64,000 nt of DNA, from contig OW203731.1 of NCBI GenBank assembly GCA_934045075.1, positions 13,339,062-13,403,061 of the forward strand. The letters run 5' to 3'. Below the pieces are notes generated by a model. That model did no database searches. It saw only the letters and a program-made list of their open reading frames with translations, and was not told where the DNA came from. The stretch's first letter is position 1; every line of letters begins with the position of its first letter. This stretch comes from Yponomeuta sedellus. Taxonomy: Eukaryota; Arthropoda; Insecta; Lepidoptera; Yponomeutidae. Both the position numbers and the translations under genes were made by a program. This document shows positions 39,794 through 49,988 of the stretch, in pieces.

Positions 39794-41150
39794 TAGAGAA
39801 ACGTCTGGAAGCACTACAAACTTAACTCGTATGGAAGATTTTTAGCTTCCAGAGCTAAAATTTTACGTGCATTTTTTATGAAATAAACAGTTGACTTTTT
39901 TTATAAAGCATTTCTTTAAATGCTTTATAAAAAACATTATAGAAAGACGTACATTTATAGAAAGAGCTTTATAAACATTAATTAATTTAACTTACAAAAT
40001 ATAGACATTTGTAGAAATGCCCGCAATCGTAGCGTATTTTCATGTTTGTGAAGTCCGCTGTCTTCCTCCAATAAAACAATTCAACGAAGAGATTAGAACG
40101 GAGTATGTGTAATTGAATAAAAAATATGGATACATTGCCAAAACTCCACAGCAGTGATTGGCAACATGATGACTAAGGAAACACGCGTCAACGTTATAAA
40201 ATCGGAATCAGAAATCTCGAACCAACCCTCCGGATGCGATGCCGTGTCAGGCCGACCGCATTGTCTTCATTGTGAGTGGTCACTTTTAAAAAGAAAATGA
40301 GTACATTTCATTACAATATTAAAGTCTCACTACAAACGAGTCGTCGCGGAGCTTTATTGCGATAGGTATAAGAACTAAACTCCAACGGAGTGGCACAACA
40401 TTAAGGGCATGACAGACGAGACGCACTTCCGTTCCGTAGCCATATGTTATGCGATTCTCTATTTAATTTTCGTACGGGCCGTTTATGATAATAACATGTA
40501 AGTATAGGGTTGACAGTTGATGTGTGGAGACCGTGGAGAGTAAAGAAGAGCCTAATGATTGGAGGGACACGTCGTTAGTTGTCTGCTTGATGATGATAAT
40601 TTATCTTAATTTTTTTGAACAAACTCTGTAATTTTTTTGTTACACTTTATTGCACAAAATACAAAACATAGCACTTAAGAAATTGGATTGTGAAAATGGA
40701 AAGGCGGACTTATTTCTAGAGAAAATTCTTCCATCTAGCCTCAATGTTTAGAATATTTAATATCGATATCACCGTCTTGTGCAGTAAGTTCATCGCCTTG
40801 ATTTTATGCCCATGTTACTACAGTGTTACAAGGAGGGCGTGCTGAAAAATATAGGTATCATATATTCTACAACTTTGTGTGCGTTGAAACAAATAAGACC
40901 ACTTACTTACATTGAGTAACTAGGCACCACTTTTCAAGGAAAAAAGTGGCCGAGTTGCAGACGGATACAGTACTACCCACAGCATATTAACCTTAGGTTA
41001 TGTGCTACGTTAAAGATAGGTTTGAATCAAAAATTAAAGTTTGACCTGCTTTCGACTGTATAGTAGATCAACCTTTACACTTTAGTTGCAAACTCACCCA
41101 TAACATAATTGGATAGAGTGCACGCGTGTATAGGTTGATTTGCTGTCGAC
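39794..41150. other. Mostly unassigned stretch
   Basis: Holds the hairpin at 39897-39934. Around 40960-41150 TACAGT...GTCGACTGTACA blocks resemble mini-MITE (TACAGTC) ends. No gene. Confidence 0.4.
39897..39934. repeat. Perfect hairpin, 17-bp arms, 4-nt loop
   Basis: TTTTTTATAAAGCATTT, loop CTTT, AAATGCTTTATAAAAAA. A related CTTTATAAA sits 30-40 bp further on. Confidence 0.85.
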
Positions 41151-41161
41151 TGTACATACTT

Positions 41162-41281
41162 AGCAAAGGGGAAGATAAAAAGTACCCGGAACCGGCGTGC
41201 GTGCATGTCAGGATCGTGGCAATTGGCAGTCCCTGGTCTCTGCCTGCTCCTCTGGGATACAGGCGTGAGGTTATGTATGTA
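41162..41281 (+). pseudogene. RTE1 LINE 3' end with 11-bp TSD and internal deletion
   Basis: TAGCAAAGGGGAAGATAAAA, CCGGAACCGGCGTGCGTGCA, then directly TGTCAGGATCGTGGCAATTG (the ~40 bp around CGTTGATGAAGCGAAGG are missing), ending GTTATGTATGTATG. TGTACATACTT flanks at 41151-41161 and 41282-41292. Confidence 0.8.
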
Positions 41282-41358
41282 TGTACATACTTGACCTAAC
41301 CAATGGTACAATAATTACCTAATTATTCAACCATTCTTTAAGGACTTTTATTCTCCTG

Positions 41359-41455
41359 TAGCATGACCTTTTATCCCGCGCACGAGAATAGAGAAAAACC
41401 CGAGCTATCCCGCGCGTGATGAAGCGATTCTTTGTCTATTTCTCGCGCGCGAGAT
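41359..41455. mobile_element. Putative mini-MITE with CG-rich inverted ends
   Basis: GCATGACCTTTTATCCCGCG and CGAGAATAGAG on the left pair imperfectly with CTATTTCTCGCGCGCGAGAT and CATGC on the right. No second copy in the window. Confidence 0.4.
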
Positions 41456-42224
41456 CATGCTGCCGAGGCTGGTCTAACAGACCACGTAACCCTAAAATAC
41501 CCTTACTCCCTTTTCAAACTATCGAATAATTAATTAATCACATCCTTTCCCATACAATGAAAGGGTTTAAATAAATATCATGGGTCCGGCTTAGGCGTTA
41601 AACAAAGGCATTGCCTTTATTCTTAATCAATCGCTTACTCAGGAGGGCATATTAAATTGTCAGTAGCCTTAAAACTGAATGCGGGGCGGAGGCGATTGAC
41701 GAACGGACAATGCGGAACAATTAATTAAATATTAAGCCTTTTGTTAGTACGTTTAGAAGACTGCAGAGTTTGCCTTGGAACTTGAACTCTGTGACCCCAG
41801 TTGTAAGGAAAAAAATTGATTGGTCCTGAGTTGCTGGTTTTTGTTTCATACAACTCACAAATCAAACAGTGTTCAATATTATCAAACACTGACTGAAACT
41901 ACAGCAAATAATTGGTAGCAACTCTCCAGTTTTTTAAGAACAAGCATACTTAATTTTTTATCCATTTAACGCCATGATCAGTATGAATATTTTTTTTCAC
42001 ACATAGGTCAGCACGCTCTATCAAGATTACTTGAACAAAGTTTAACGCTAACCTCAGGTTAGTCTTAATGGTGACCGTGGCCACGGACCGCCAGCGCGGT
42101 GGTTATTAGTTACTAGCCCTTCCCGCGACTACGTCTGATTTTATTTACGTTTATTTATTCAGTATAAAAAAACTTTATATTTATCAATTTTCAATTGATT
42201 GGTTAACAGATTAGCCTTTAGCAT
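41456..42224. other. Unassigned stretch
   Basis: No ORF or recognised repeat. Confidence 0.4.
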
Positions 42225-42395
42225 ATATCCACATAGCCCTTCCATAATGAGCGCCATAGCGCCCTGTCTTCAGCTTGCCGCATCCAGCATTTGCCTGCAG
42301 TTTTTCGCAGATCGTCATCCCACCTGGTCGGAGGGTTAGGAGAGGGTTATGTCCAGCAGTGGACTACATAAAATAGCCTGAAGAAGATATATCCA
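42225..42395. mobile_element. RTE2 LINE 3' end in fold-back arrangement
   Basis: Minus-oriented block (CATAGCCCTTCCATAATGAG to GATCGTCATCCCACCTGGTC) followed by the same family's 3' terminus in plus orientation (GGGTTATGTCCAGCAGTGGA, AGCCTGAAGAAG). Confidence 0.75.
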
Positions 42396-42585
42396 CCCTG
42401 ACGGGACATTCTGAATAATGGTGAAATGATGTTTGACATCGGATAAGTACATTCGGAGAGTGCCGAACTTGTCCCATACAAACTGAAACATTTGCATTAT
42501 CAGTGCATCAGTATAATTTAGTATAAATAAGTGTCAAATCAAATCGATTATTTATACTCGTTGTAAGAACAAAATGTATGCTTAA

Positions 42586-42648
42586 TTAACGTTAAAGTAT
42601 CACAATTAATAGATTATGTAAAGAAGAAACTAACAAAGAGGTGTCGGA
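42586..42648. repeat. Short dispersed repeat shared with 9912-9970
   Basis: TCACAATTAATAGATTATGT and AAGAAACTAACAAA in the same order at both places. Confidence 0.55.
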
Positions 42649-42654
42649 TGTGTT

Positions 42655-43050
42655 CACAATCACATACCTCAGCGCTTGAATTTGCCAATCTGAGGTGGGC
42701 ACGCGTGGTGACTAAGCTCTCAGAGAGAGAAAGAGGGTCCAAACTCTCTTTCTCTCTCTGAGACCTTTATTAAGGTCAGTGCTGCACAGAGGGACGCTTG
42801 AATTTGCCAATCTGAGGTGGGCACGCGTGGTGACTAAGCTCTCAGAGAGAGAAAGAGAATCCAAACTATCTTTCTCTCTCCGAGAGAAGGCCAGTGCCCT
42901 ACAGAGGGAAGCTTGAATTTACTAATCTGAAGTGGGCACGCGTGAAGACTAAGCTCTCAGAGAGAGAAAGAGAGTCCTTACTCTCTTTCTCACTCTGAGA
43001 GAAGGCCTGTGCGCAACTGTGGGACGTCTGTGGGCTGCATTACAGGTATA
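42655..43050 (+). mobile_element. SINE-P tail, tandemly triplicated
   Basis: Three head-to-tail units starting GCTTGAATTT at 42674, 42796 and 42911 (122, 115 and ~125 bp). Each has GAGGTGGGCACGCGTGGTGA-type sequence, AGCTCTCAGAGAGAGAAAGA and TCTTTCTC, then GAGAAGGCC. The GAGAGA and TCTCTC blocks inside each unit can pair. Confidence 0.88.
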
Positions 43051-43825
43051 GTATGAATATGAACAGTATAAATAAGCATAGACAGGTTACGCGTCGACTG
43101 TCAAATGAAAATCTAGAAATTTAAATTGAAACTTCACACTGGGAAAGCTATTAGTCACGTTTATGCAGCCTTTCTGCTAAGGATTTGATTACGTTTTACT
43201 ACCTTTTAACACTAGTCTTGACACCCGGCTATCGCACCGCAATATGGAGTTAGCCTTCCCGAGTCGAGTGCGTACTTCATATCTGTTGTATCGAACTGAG
43301 ATGGGGCGAAGTGAGATTTATGATACAGAAAAATCTCTTAATGGACCTTACTGCGCATGGCTGGTCGCTGCCCGTGATAAATGTGCAATTCCAACTTTGT
43401 TTGCGAATGCACGAGAGAAGTTTTGACTGCATATGATATATACAGTGCTAAATGTTTAATGAACTTGCCTGCGGAATTTTATAGTTCCTCCTACGCTTGC
43501 TTCGTCACGAACATCTTCATTCTCTTTAGCTTTTCTTTATAGCTTATACAGCTATGTAGGTCTTTATAGCTTATCCATGACCTTTCTCTACTTCTTTTCC
43601 TTCTATAAATGTCTTTCTTTCTTTCTTCCTATATTTCCTACATTGTGAGGAAGCTCGCGGATTGGTTGGCTCCGCACATATAGATTTGTCTTTTCTGTGG
43701 GTTAGGCCGACTAAGCTGTCAGTATGGTATAGGTGCTGGGCAAGCCTACTCCATCTAAAAGCTTCTTCCCAGGCATGCATTATCCGAGTGGCCCCTTCAC
43801 CCATCTAGTGTCACTGAAGGTGAGA
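43051..43825. other. Unassigned stretch
   Basis: CTTTATAGCTTAT repeated at 43532 and 43561. No gene recognised; 60- and 77-aa ORFs lack motifs. Confidence 0.4.
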
Positions 43826-43980
43826 TGACTTGAGAAAAGATGGTCAGAGTAGAGTTTTTTTTCCGCTGCATTTTTCTCCACTACAAGACGGCCCAAAGCC
43901 AGAGGCTTACATTTCACATTGTACATTGACAGTCAGCTAACAGAATGTGAATTCTTTACGTTGAAATAAATTGATTTGGT
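43826..43980 (+). repeat. Repeat F, second copy
   Basis: GATGACTTGAGAAAAGATGG, TTTTTCTCCACTACAAGACG, CACATTGTACATTGACAGTC and GTTGAAATAAATTGATTTGG; about 85% like 10015-10170 by eye. Confidence 0.65.
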
Positions 43981-44449
43981 GCCACTGGACGTTTTATAGA
44001 TCGTCTCATTGCGTAGATGCAAAGAACAAGGTTTTTTTTTTCTTTCTATGTTGTTCTTTTTTTCGGAAAGCGTGGATGATGAAACACCATCGAAATTTTA
44101 GTGGTTTTCAACTTACGAATGATATTTTAAAGTGTATTATTAGTTTCTTTACCTTGAGTTAAACTTCTCGAGAAAATCCATCCATTGAAATTGCAACAAC
44201 ACTCGCAATACCGCAAGAATTTCGGCAAGTAAATTACAGCGCCAACAAACCATAAGTCATAGGCGGATTTTAATTGCAGTACTTAGCAACATATTACGTC
44301 CGACAAGACAAAACGGCGCACGTTAATGTGGCCCGAAAATTGGCCTCTTAAGTGCTCCAGCAGACCATCGGGACAATAAACATATCGCATGGCTATTTCA
44401 GGCAAAACACAGCTCGGGGCCATAATTTTTCCACATTCATACAATAAGG
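43981..44449. other. Unassigned stretch
   Basis: No recognised feature. Becomes GC-richer toward 44300. Confidence 0.4.
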
Positions 44450-45000
44450 GCCGCAGTCAATGAGTCTAGTCTGACACCAACACACGTGCACTAACGCACA
44501 CACCGAGGCCGCCCCGCTCGTTCGGCACAGCGGAGATCGCGTGCGAAAGCTCCACACACGCACACACGGCCGCGTGGTCGGCGCCCTAAGCTGTGGTCAG
44601 TACTAACGCAAGCCGTGTGACGGACACACGAAAAACGAGCTGAAAACGGAACGCAAAACTCACAAAAACAAAATCGCATCGCGGCCCGGTGCACACTCGC
44701 GCACGCCCTACGAAGCACCTCGTGACGACACCCGCGGCGCGTATGTAAATGTGCTCCTGAGTGCGCCTGTGTTCGTACTTTATGATCATCTGTCAAAACT
44801 CAGATACACATGTGACGTTTCGGGTCTGAAATGTAAACAAAAGTTGTCCGACCGTTATACTTTGAATTTATTTGGACGTTATTTACAGCGTGCGATCCGA
44901 GAGTTACGTGAAATATGAACTTAAATATGTAAAATTAATTGCGCTGCATTGAGACGCAGCGGAAAGCGTTCCGTTTGGATTATTTTCGGATGAGTAAGTA
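44450..45000. promoter_or_regulatory. GC- and CpG-rich block ending in a splice-donor-like site
   Basis: Dense CG dinucleotides at 44480-44760 (e.g. GAGGCCGCCCCGCTCGTTCG, GACGACACCCGCGGCGCG), sharply different from the AT-rich surroundings and free of recognised repeats. Downstream, GGATGAGTAAGTAATG at 44989 resembles a 5' splice site. It could be a promoter with a non-coding first exon. The Cys/Arg-rich ORFs of 101 and 67 aa on the minus strand look compositional. Confidence 0.3.
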
Positions 45001-45439
45001 ATGATATGTTGTTTGTTTTAGTGCTTCGCTGTTTCTTAGGACAAATTTGAGTACTGAAAGGGAAAGTAGGGGGCATAAAACACATGCTTAGCGCTCGTTA
45101 CTGATGTTTTGACGTACCACAAAAACTTTATGAGTGTCCTGTGTCGATTTCCATAAAGATAATAATGTCCATAACTTGAGAATGTTTAATAGGAGGACGT
45201 TTTAAGAGTATTTCGCATTATTTCTCACTGTTTCTTGGTATGTGATATTGTCGAGACAAAAGTAATTTTATAGAATTGTAGAATTTTATAGCAGGAGGAC
45301 TGCTGAAAAGTATGCAAAGCCGACGGCCAAACTCCAATAGCAAGGAGACACATTTGAGTTGAGAGTTTTTAAACCGTTTATTACATACTACACACCTCGC
45401 TACTAAGCCGAACTTAATTAGTCTTAAGCCGAAAAATTT
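45001..45439. other. Unassigned stretch
   Basis: No ORF or recognised repeat. Confidence 0.4.
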
Positions 45440-46037
45440 ATAAAAACCTATTTAGAGGCTAAAAATTCCACCCACGCCGGGATTCGAACCCGCGACCTCT
45501 GGCTATGCGTGCCAGCGCTCTATCCAACTGAGCTAATGGGCGACTCACCGGCATCAGTGAAATTTCGAACCTCTTTACACTATTCTCTGTATTACGTACA
45601 GGCAGCGACATCTGGCTTAAGTAAATTGCATCACTTACAGCCCCGACTACCTACTTTGCAGTTAGGTTTTTAAATGGGAATGATATCACTGTACCCACAT
45701 GATTATACTATTTTTATTTTTAATGCACTAACCCGTGCTAAGGACAATTTTTAAAAACCTATTTAGAGGCTAAAAATTCCACCCATGCCGGGATTCGAAC
45801 CCGCCAGCGCTCTATCCAACTGAGCTAATGGGCGACTCACCGGCAGCAGTGAAATTTCGAACCTCTTTACACTATTCTCTGTATTACGTACAGGCAGCGA
45901 CATCTGGCTTAAGTAAATTGCATCACTTGCAGCCCCGAGTACCTACTTTGCAGTTAGGTTTTTACATCGGAATGATATCACTTTACCCACATGATTATAC
46001 TATTTTTAGCCTCTAAATAGGGTTTTAAAAATTGTCC

Positions 46038-46238
46038 TGTGGCGAGCACATGTCAACTCTGCACGCGCACTACAAAAACTCCAATATTCCTGCATCGCGC
46101 AATTAAAGTGTTTCAATGACAGCATAAATACAATGTCTAACTAACAATAGTTGGACCGGCCGTCCCCAGGCATACGATCTGCCTGGCGGGAAATTTCCCT
46201 TTATAGTAGAAGAGCACGATCACCCGCTCTTCCCTATA
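46038..46238 (+). repeat. Left LTR of the TRIM
   Basis: Includes CGGCCGTCCCCAGGCATACG, TGCCTGGCGGGAAATTTCCC and a hairpin-prone GAAGAGC...GCTCTTC. Confidence 0.9.
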
Positions 46239-46256
46239 GTGGTGACCCCTGACAGA
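46239..46256 (+). other. Primer-binding site of the TRIM (tRNA-Trp-like)
   Basis: GTGGTGACCCCTGACAG directly after the left LTR. TGG plus TGACCCC is the complement of a tRNA ending GGGGTCA-CCA, as insect tRNA-Trp does. Confidence 0.65.
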
Positions 46257-46643
46257 ACGTTGTCAACCTTCCTTCGCTCTCGCAGCACTCCACATACATT
46301 AGTCTCATAGCAAAGCCAGCATTCTTCCCTCTCACTTCATCAGTTCCACTACAGTAAACGCACCGATTACTGGGACTGATCGTGATCTTCCTCTAACCCC
46401 TCGGCACGGCAGCCACACAGCAACAGCATACGTTGCCAGTGGTACAGCAGCCTTCACCGGTTCCTACCACTTGCGCGGTCTCCATGGTACTGTCGCCGGT
46501 GAAGAGACTGTTAGCCGCCGAACACCCTCAACCGCTAGTCGACTCACAGACTCAGCGTCACCTGGCACTTGCAGGCCTTAGAGCACGGACTTCGATTCCT
46601 GTCAGACCTAGCTAAGCGTAGCTACGGTCTTGAAGGGGAGTGA

Positions 46644-46845
46644 TGTGGCGAGCACATGTCAACTCTGCGCGCGCACTACAAAACTCTAATATTCCCGCAT
46701 CGCGCAATCAAAGTGTTTCAATGACATACCATAAATATAACGTCCGACAAACAATAGTCGGACCGGCCGTCCCCAGGCATACGATCTGCCTGGCGGGAAA
46801 TTTCCCTTTATAGTGGAAGAGCACGATCACCCGCTCTTCCCTATA
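46644..46845 (+). repeat. Right LTR of the TRIM
   Basis: About fifteen differences from the left LTR by eye (for example GCACGCG/GCGCGCG and AATTAAAG/AATCAAAG), so the insertion is not very recent. Confidence 0.9.
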
Positions 46846-46995
46846 GTCCTTAGCACGGGTTAGTGCATTAAAAATAAAAATAGTATAACCGAATTTTTTT
46901 TTTTTATTTTTTTTTTTCAAAACAATACTACTTTTCAAACCACAAAAAATAGTTTTTTAATTAATTGAGAAGCTCAAACATACTTCTACATTTGA

Positions 46996-47050
46996 GTGGT
47001 CTTCTTCCTTTTCTTCTTCAGGCTATATTATGATGATCGCCATAGCGCCT
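46996..47050 (-). mobile_element. RTE2 LINE 3' terminus, very short
   Basis: On the minus strand GGCGCTATGGCG then ATAATATAGCCTGAAGAAG. It lacks the AGTGGACT block. Confidence 0.55.
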
Positions 47051-47190
47051 TTGAGTGTTCTGATTGCAAGTATTTATTAGATGCTGCAGTTGCCAAAACA
47101 AAGGCGACTAAGATGATTAAATTAATCTTAGAAGAAATGCAACCAAAACGAAAAGTCAAGTGGTTCGTACAACCAAGTCTCTGTGGCTAA
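47051..47190 (+). pseudogene. Possible coding fragment, unrecognised
   Basis: A frame open to the stop at 47188 reads FECSDCKYLLDAAVAKTKAT, then KMIKLILEEMQPKRKVKWF. A C-x2-C followed by a basic amphipathic stretch is reminiscent of the C..C end of insect chemosensory proteins, but I cannot support that. No splice-acceptor pattern upstream because the RTE2 terminus abuts it. It may be a gene or transposon relic. Confidence 0.2.
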
Positions 47191-47407
47191 AATAAGAAAT
47201 ATCACATAAAATATGGGACAATTGGACTCCCTATCTGCGGCCAATGTGGTAATCCCATAGCAGGCCTACTAATCCTCAGGGGCGATGGTGGGATACATGT
47301 GCGTGTTAGGGTTGCCACGTTTGTGCATGAATACAAATGGTGTAATAAGTAGTTAAAACTGTTTTTAAATGGATTTCACTCGTTAATATTTTTATATGAT
47401 ATATTTT

Positions 47408-47475
47408 TACAATTTTCCGACGTTTCGGCACTTTTACAGGTGCCGTGGTCTCGGATGTCATCCGTTTTAATTATG
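47408..47475 (-). repeat. Repeat D core, minus orientation
   Basis: AATTTTCCGACGTTTCGGCA (motif 47417-47429), then TACAGGTGCCGTGGTCTCGG. The same segment, inverted, is at 54945-55006 and similar at 62588. Confidence 0.75.
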
Positions 47476-47685
47476 CCTTGTACTCGTGTTAACCTTAGAA
47501 AATACTATAATAAGTAGTTGTATAAACGATAAATGTATCATTTAGATAAACATTTACAGACACATTTACAGATTTAATTCCCGGAGCAGTCAACGCCTCC
47601 GTCAATGATTTACTGGTCGATTCAGTCAAAGTCACATCCCATAAACTCTTCAGGTATTGGAAGACTCGCATTTTCACTATTTTTA

Positions 47686-47815
47686 AGGTTCGGTTTCTCA
47701 AAAGGAAAAAACGTAATCCTTATAGGATCACTTTGTTGTCCGTCAGCCCATCGGTTTGTCAAGAAACTTTATGTCAGAAACCCGTGAAGGGATCAAATTG
47801 AGATTAAAATCGTAT
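47686..47815 (-). repeat. Repeat E fragment
   Basis: GGTTCGGTTTCTCAAAAGGA, TCCTTATAGGATCACTTTGT, TGTCCGTCAGCCCATCGG: the right end of repeat E (35590-35684) inverted. The ATCACTTTGTTGTCCG block is well kept. Confidence 0.75.
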
Positions 47816-47887
47816 ACCCGGGTCCACGCTCCCTTTAATTTGTGTTTTTTTTAAGTTTACACAAATATTCCTCTGTGCAATTAAGCA

Positions 47888-47985
47888 TACTCTCCCTCTC
47901 TCTCTCTCTCTCTCTGAGAGAAAACCTGTGCCCTGCAATTGGACGTTTATCGGCTACATAAAAAGTACGGCCGCTTCTGCCACAA
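47888..47985 (+). mobile_element. SINE-P tail fragment
   Basis: TACTCTCCCTCTCTCTCTCT, CTGAGAGAAAACCTGTGCCC, TATCGGCTACATAAAAAG. Includes a 30-bp CT tract. Confidence 0.7.
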
Positions 47986-48057
47986 ATAAAAGTTATTTTT
48001 GAATTTTGACTCTCTTGAGTGTCGACTCAAGGAATTCGTACCATTACACGTTAACAT

Positions 48058-48345
48058 AACATAACCTCTCGCCTGTATCCTCGAGGGGTAGGCAGTGACC
48101 AGGGACTGCCACTTGCCACTATCCTAACAGATCACCTTCGCTTCATCAACGTTCAAAAGTCGTTGCATGCACGCACGCCGGTTCCGGGTACTTTTATCAT
48201 TCCTTTGCTAACACATACCCTATTTGGTCGACATGTGCCCACCTGGGACGTCCCTTGCCGGTCCTTCCACTCACTTTTGCAGTATATATTTGTTTCGTCA
48301 ATCTTTCTTCCTTCATCGTCTCCACATGTCCAAAAAAAACGCAAC
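48058..48345 (-). pseudogene. RTE1 LINE, 5'-truncated
   Basis: On the minus strand: GAGAAAGGAATGTTGCGTTT and GGACATGTGGAGACGATG (LRxFGHVE block with indels), GGAAGGACCGGCAAGGGACG (GRPR block), GTGATCTGTTAGGATAGTGG, then CAGGCGAGAGGTTATGTTAT. Frameshifts and a stop (TTAGGATAG) show it is dead and older than 29171. The 107-aa minus ORF across it is a shifted frame. Confidence 0.8.
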
Positions 48346-48802
48346 ATTCCTTTCTCTTTTTTAGATATTACTTCGTCAGTAAAATGAAGCTTCGGTAACC
48401 CTAAACCGCAAATAGGTAATCGACACGATATTTCAGAAAGTGCACTAGTGGGTGTGTAAAGTGCATTTGTGTGCACTTGCAGCTCTCATAAGACATCTAG
48501 AGGGACACCCCTGGACAGTTATTATTGCATTCCTGTGAAATATTATTCTCTATTTTTATAAGGCCTTCGTACTAGCAGTGAACGACAATAAAATAAATAC
48601 ACCTGGGAATCTATTATGCAAGTATCCACTGGGATGGGTGACGTCGATTTTTACTTTTTTTACGCTTATCCAGCAGTCAAACGCATACATATTTTGACAC
48701 TTCGGATTCGGAAGCGTTAAGGTGGACTACTCAACACAGTAGATCATTACATAATAGGAGGCTGATACTATTATCGTGTACTTCATAAGTGAGGAGTTTC
48801 GA
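48346..48802. other. Unassigned stretch
   Basis: No recognised repeat or ORF. Confidence 0.4.
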
Positions 48803-49040
48803 TATCAACTCTTGTATGTCCCCATCGCTGGTGCACGGGTCTCTTCCTGCATCGCTAAAAGATTAGGCCATACTCCACCAAGGAGGCCACGTCCGCGTTG
48901 ATGGAGGATTGTAAGACAGTTGTGAGCCTTACTGTCAGAAGTTGTCAAGTTACCCATAGGGCTCTGACATGGCTTAACGACTGCCATTGCATGACAGTCG
49001 GCACCAATGGCTTAACGTGCCTTGCGAAGAACGGAAACGC
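48803..49040 (-). mobile_element. 5S-SINE subfamily A, head missing
   Basis: On the minus strand: GCACGTTAAGCCATTGGTGC, AATGGCAGTCGTTAAGCCAT, CTTCTGACAGTAAGGCTCAC, TCCTCCATCAACGC and the 3' end GACATACAAGAGTTGATATC. Confidence 0.85.
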
Positions 49041-49678
49041 GAAACACCGCGGTACATTTAAATATATAAATAGATAAGTGATATACTACCTCTGCTGACC
49101 ATCTAGGGTAATAATTCATACCTATATTACCTAATTTATACCTACCAATAAAATTTCACCTTGTTCAGAATCGATTTACAACGCCAATTTGATTACACCA
49201 AGAACAACTAAACAAACCATCAAACCAGCAAAATTAACATAAACAGGGCAACGTAAAAATGTTGAGTAACAAACGTAATGATTTTCTTAATAAAATGTTA
49301 CCATAAAGAGCTTTATCACAGCATAAAACGGCCAGTTGAGGTTTAAGCGAACGCTACTTACCTGCTAGCTTAATCCTCACAAGGCACGCGCGCACAAATC
49401 TAAAGAAATCATTAAGTGCTACATGGGGTCGTAACGTTTTAATATTATAAAAACCGTTGCTTCGATTAAAGCACAACTGAACTAAGCCCAGCTAGCTTAG
49501 CTTAGCTAGGTGAACTGACTATGGACGGGCGAAGGCAGCACCTTAAGGCCGTCCCTCAAGGAGCAGTTGCCATACAACGCTATAGATGGTTTTAAATTTA
49601 CAAACGACATGCCATATCTAAATGACACTGTATCAATATGCTTAGAAGACTTCAAGGTTTGCTCTTGTTCATAACTGA
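49041..49678. other. Unassigned stretch
   Basis: 49486-49560 contains AGCTAGCTTAGCTTAGCTAG and a CGGGCGAAGGCAGCACCTTA block that recurs at 50255-50290 (CGGGCGAAGGCAGCAACCTT), so 49470-49530 and 49960-50300 share a local duplication around AGCTTAGCTACC. No gene. Confidence 0.5.
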
Positions 49679-49728
49679 ATCACATCACATCACATCACAT
49701 CACACCACATCACATCACATCACATCAT
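49679..49728. repeat. (ATCAC)n microsatellite
   Basis: About ten pentamer units with one CACAC variant, ending directly at a Helitron-like element. Confidence 0.9.
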
Positions 49729-49926
49729 ACTAATATTGTGAGTGTGTATGTTTGTTACTTCTTCACGTCTAAACGGCTGGAGTGAATTTGATAAATTTGG
49801 TAAGGACACCTGGTAGGGTCGCTGACAACCTGGATTAACACGTAGGCTACGTTTTACTGCGGGAAAATATCTTATTCCCATGGGAAAATCGATAAACCGC
49901 GTGTAACACCGCAGGACACAGCTAGT
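49729..49926 (+). mobile_element. Non-autonomous Helitron-like element next to the microsatellite
   Basis: ACTAATATTGTGAGTGTGTA, GTTTGTTACTTCTTCACGTC, TGGATTAACACGTAGGCTAC, ending GACACAGCTAGT. The CTAGT 3' end fits CTRRT; the copy at 10756 ends the same way. Pairing with a pentamer microsatellite at the 5' side is seen in both copies. Confidence 0.65.
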
Positions 49927-49988
49927 AATATTATAAAAACCAGTTGCTTCGATCCACGCTCAACATGAACTAAGCTTAGCTACCTTAG

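Larger units (their letters stand above)
46038..46845 (+). mobile_element. TRIM-like LTR retrotransposon miniature, 808 bp
   Basis: Terminal direct repeats 46038-46238 (201 bp) and 46644-46845 (202 bp), starting TGTGGCGAGCACATGTCAAC and ending CTTCCCTATA, about 93% alike. A 4-bp target duplication GTCC (46034-46037, 46846-46849) splits the SINE-T word TTGTCCTTAGC. The PBS after the left LTR, TGGTGACCCC then TGAC, matches the complement of the insect tRNA-Trp 3' end with one extra T. The purine tract GAAGGGGAGTGA precedes the right LTR. The 405-bp interior has no gag/pol coding. A 4-bp TSD and this PBS suggest mobilisation by a Ty3/gypsy-type element. Confidence 0.9.
45440..46884 (-). mobile_element. 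SINE-T multimer with inverted tail, interrupted by a TRIM
   Basis: Two minus-oriented units (heads near 45480-45545 and 45788-45842; the second lacks part of the anticodon and T arms) are joined at 46010 to a plus-oriented tail TTTTTAGCCTCTAAATAGGG...ATTGTCC. That tail is completed only after the TRIM by TTAGCACGGGTTAGTGCATT (46850 on). Both outer edges are therefore SINE tails in opposite sense. Confidence 0.85.

Noticed and set aside
42674..43035. CRISPR-like array
   Set aside because: Only three units, no constant repeat/variable spacer pattern, and the units are SINE-P tails in a eukaryotic genome.
44491..44796. 101-aa Cys/Arg-rich minus-strand ORF
   Set aside because: The composition is explained by the CpG-rich DNA; two frames on the same strand are open at once, no domain seen.
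49679..49728. Telomere-like repeat
   Set aside because: The unit is ATCAC, not the insect TTAGG.
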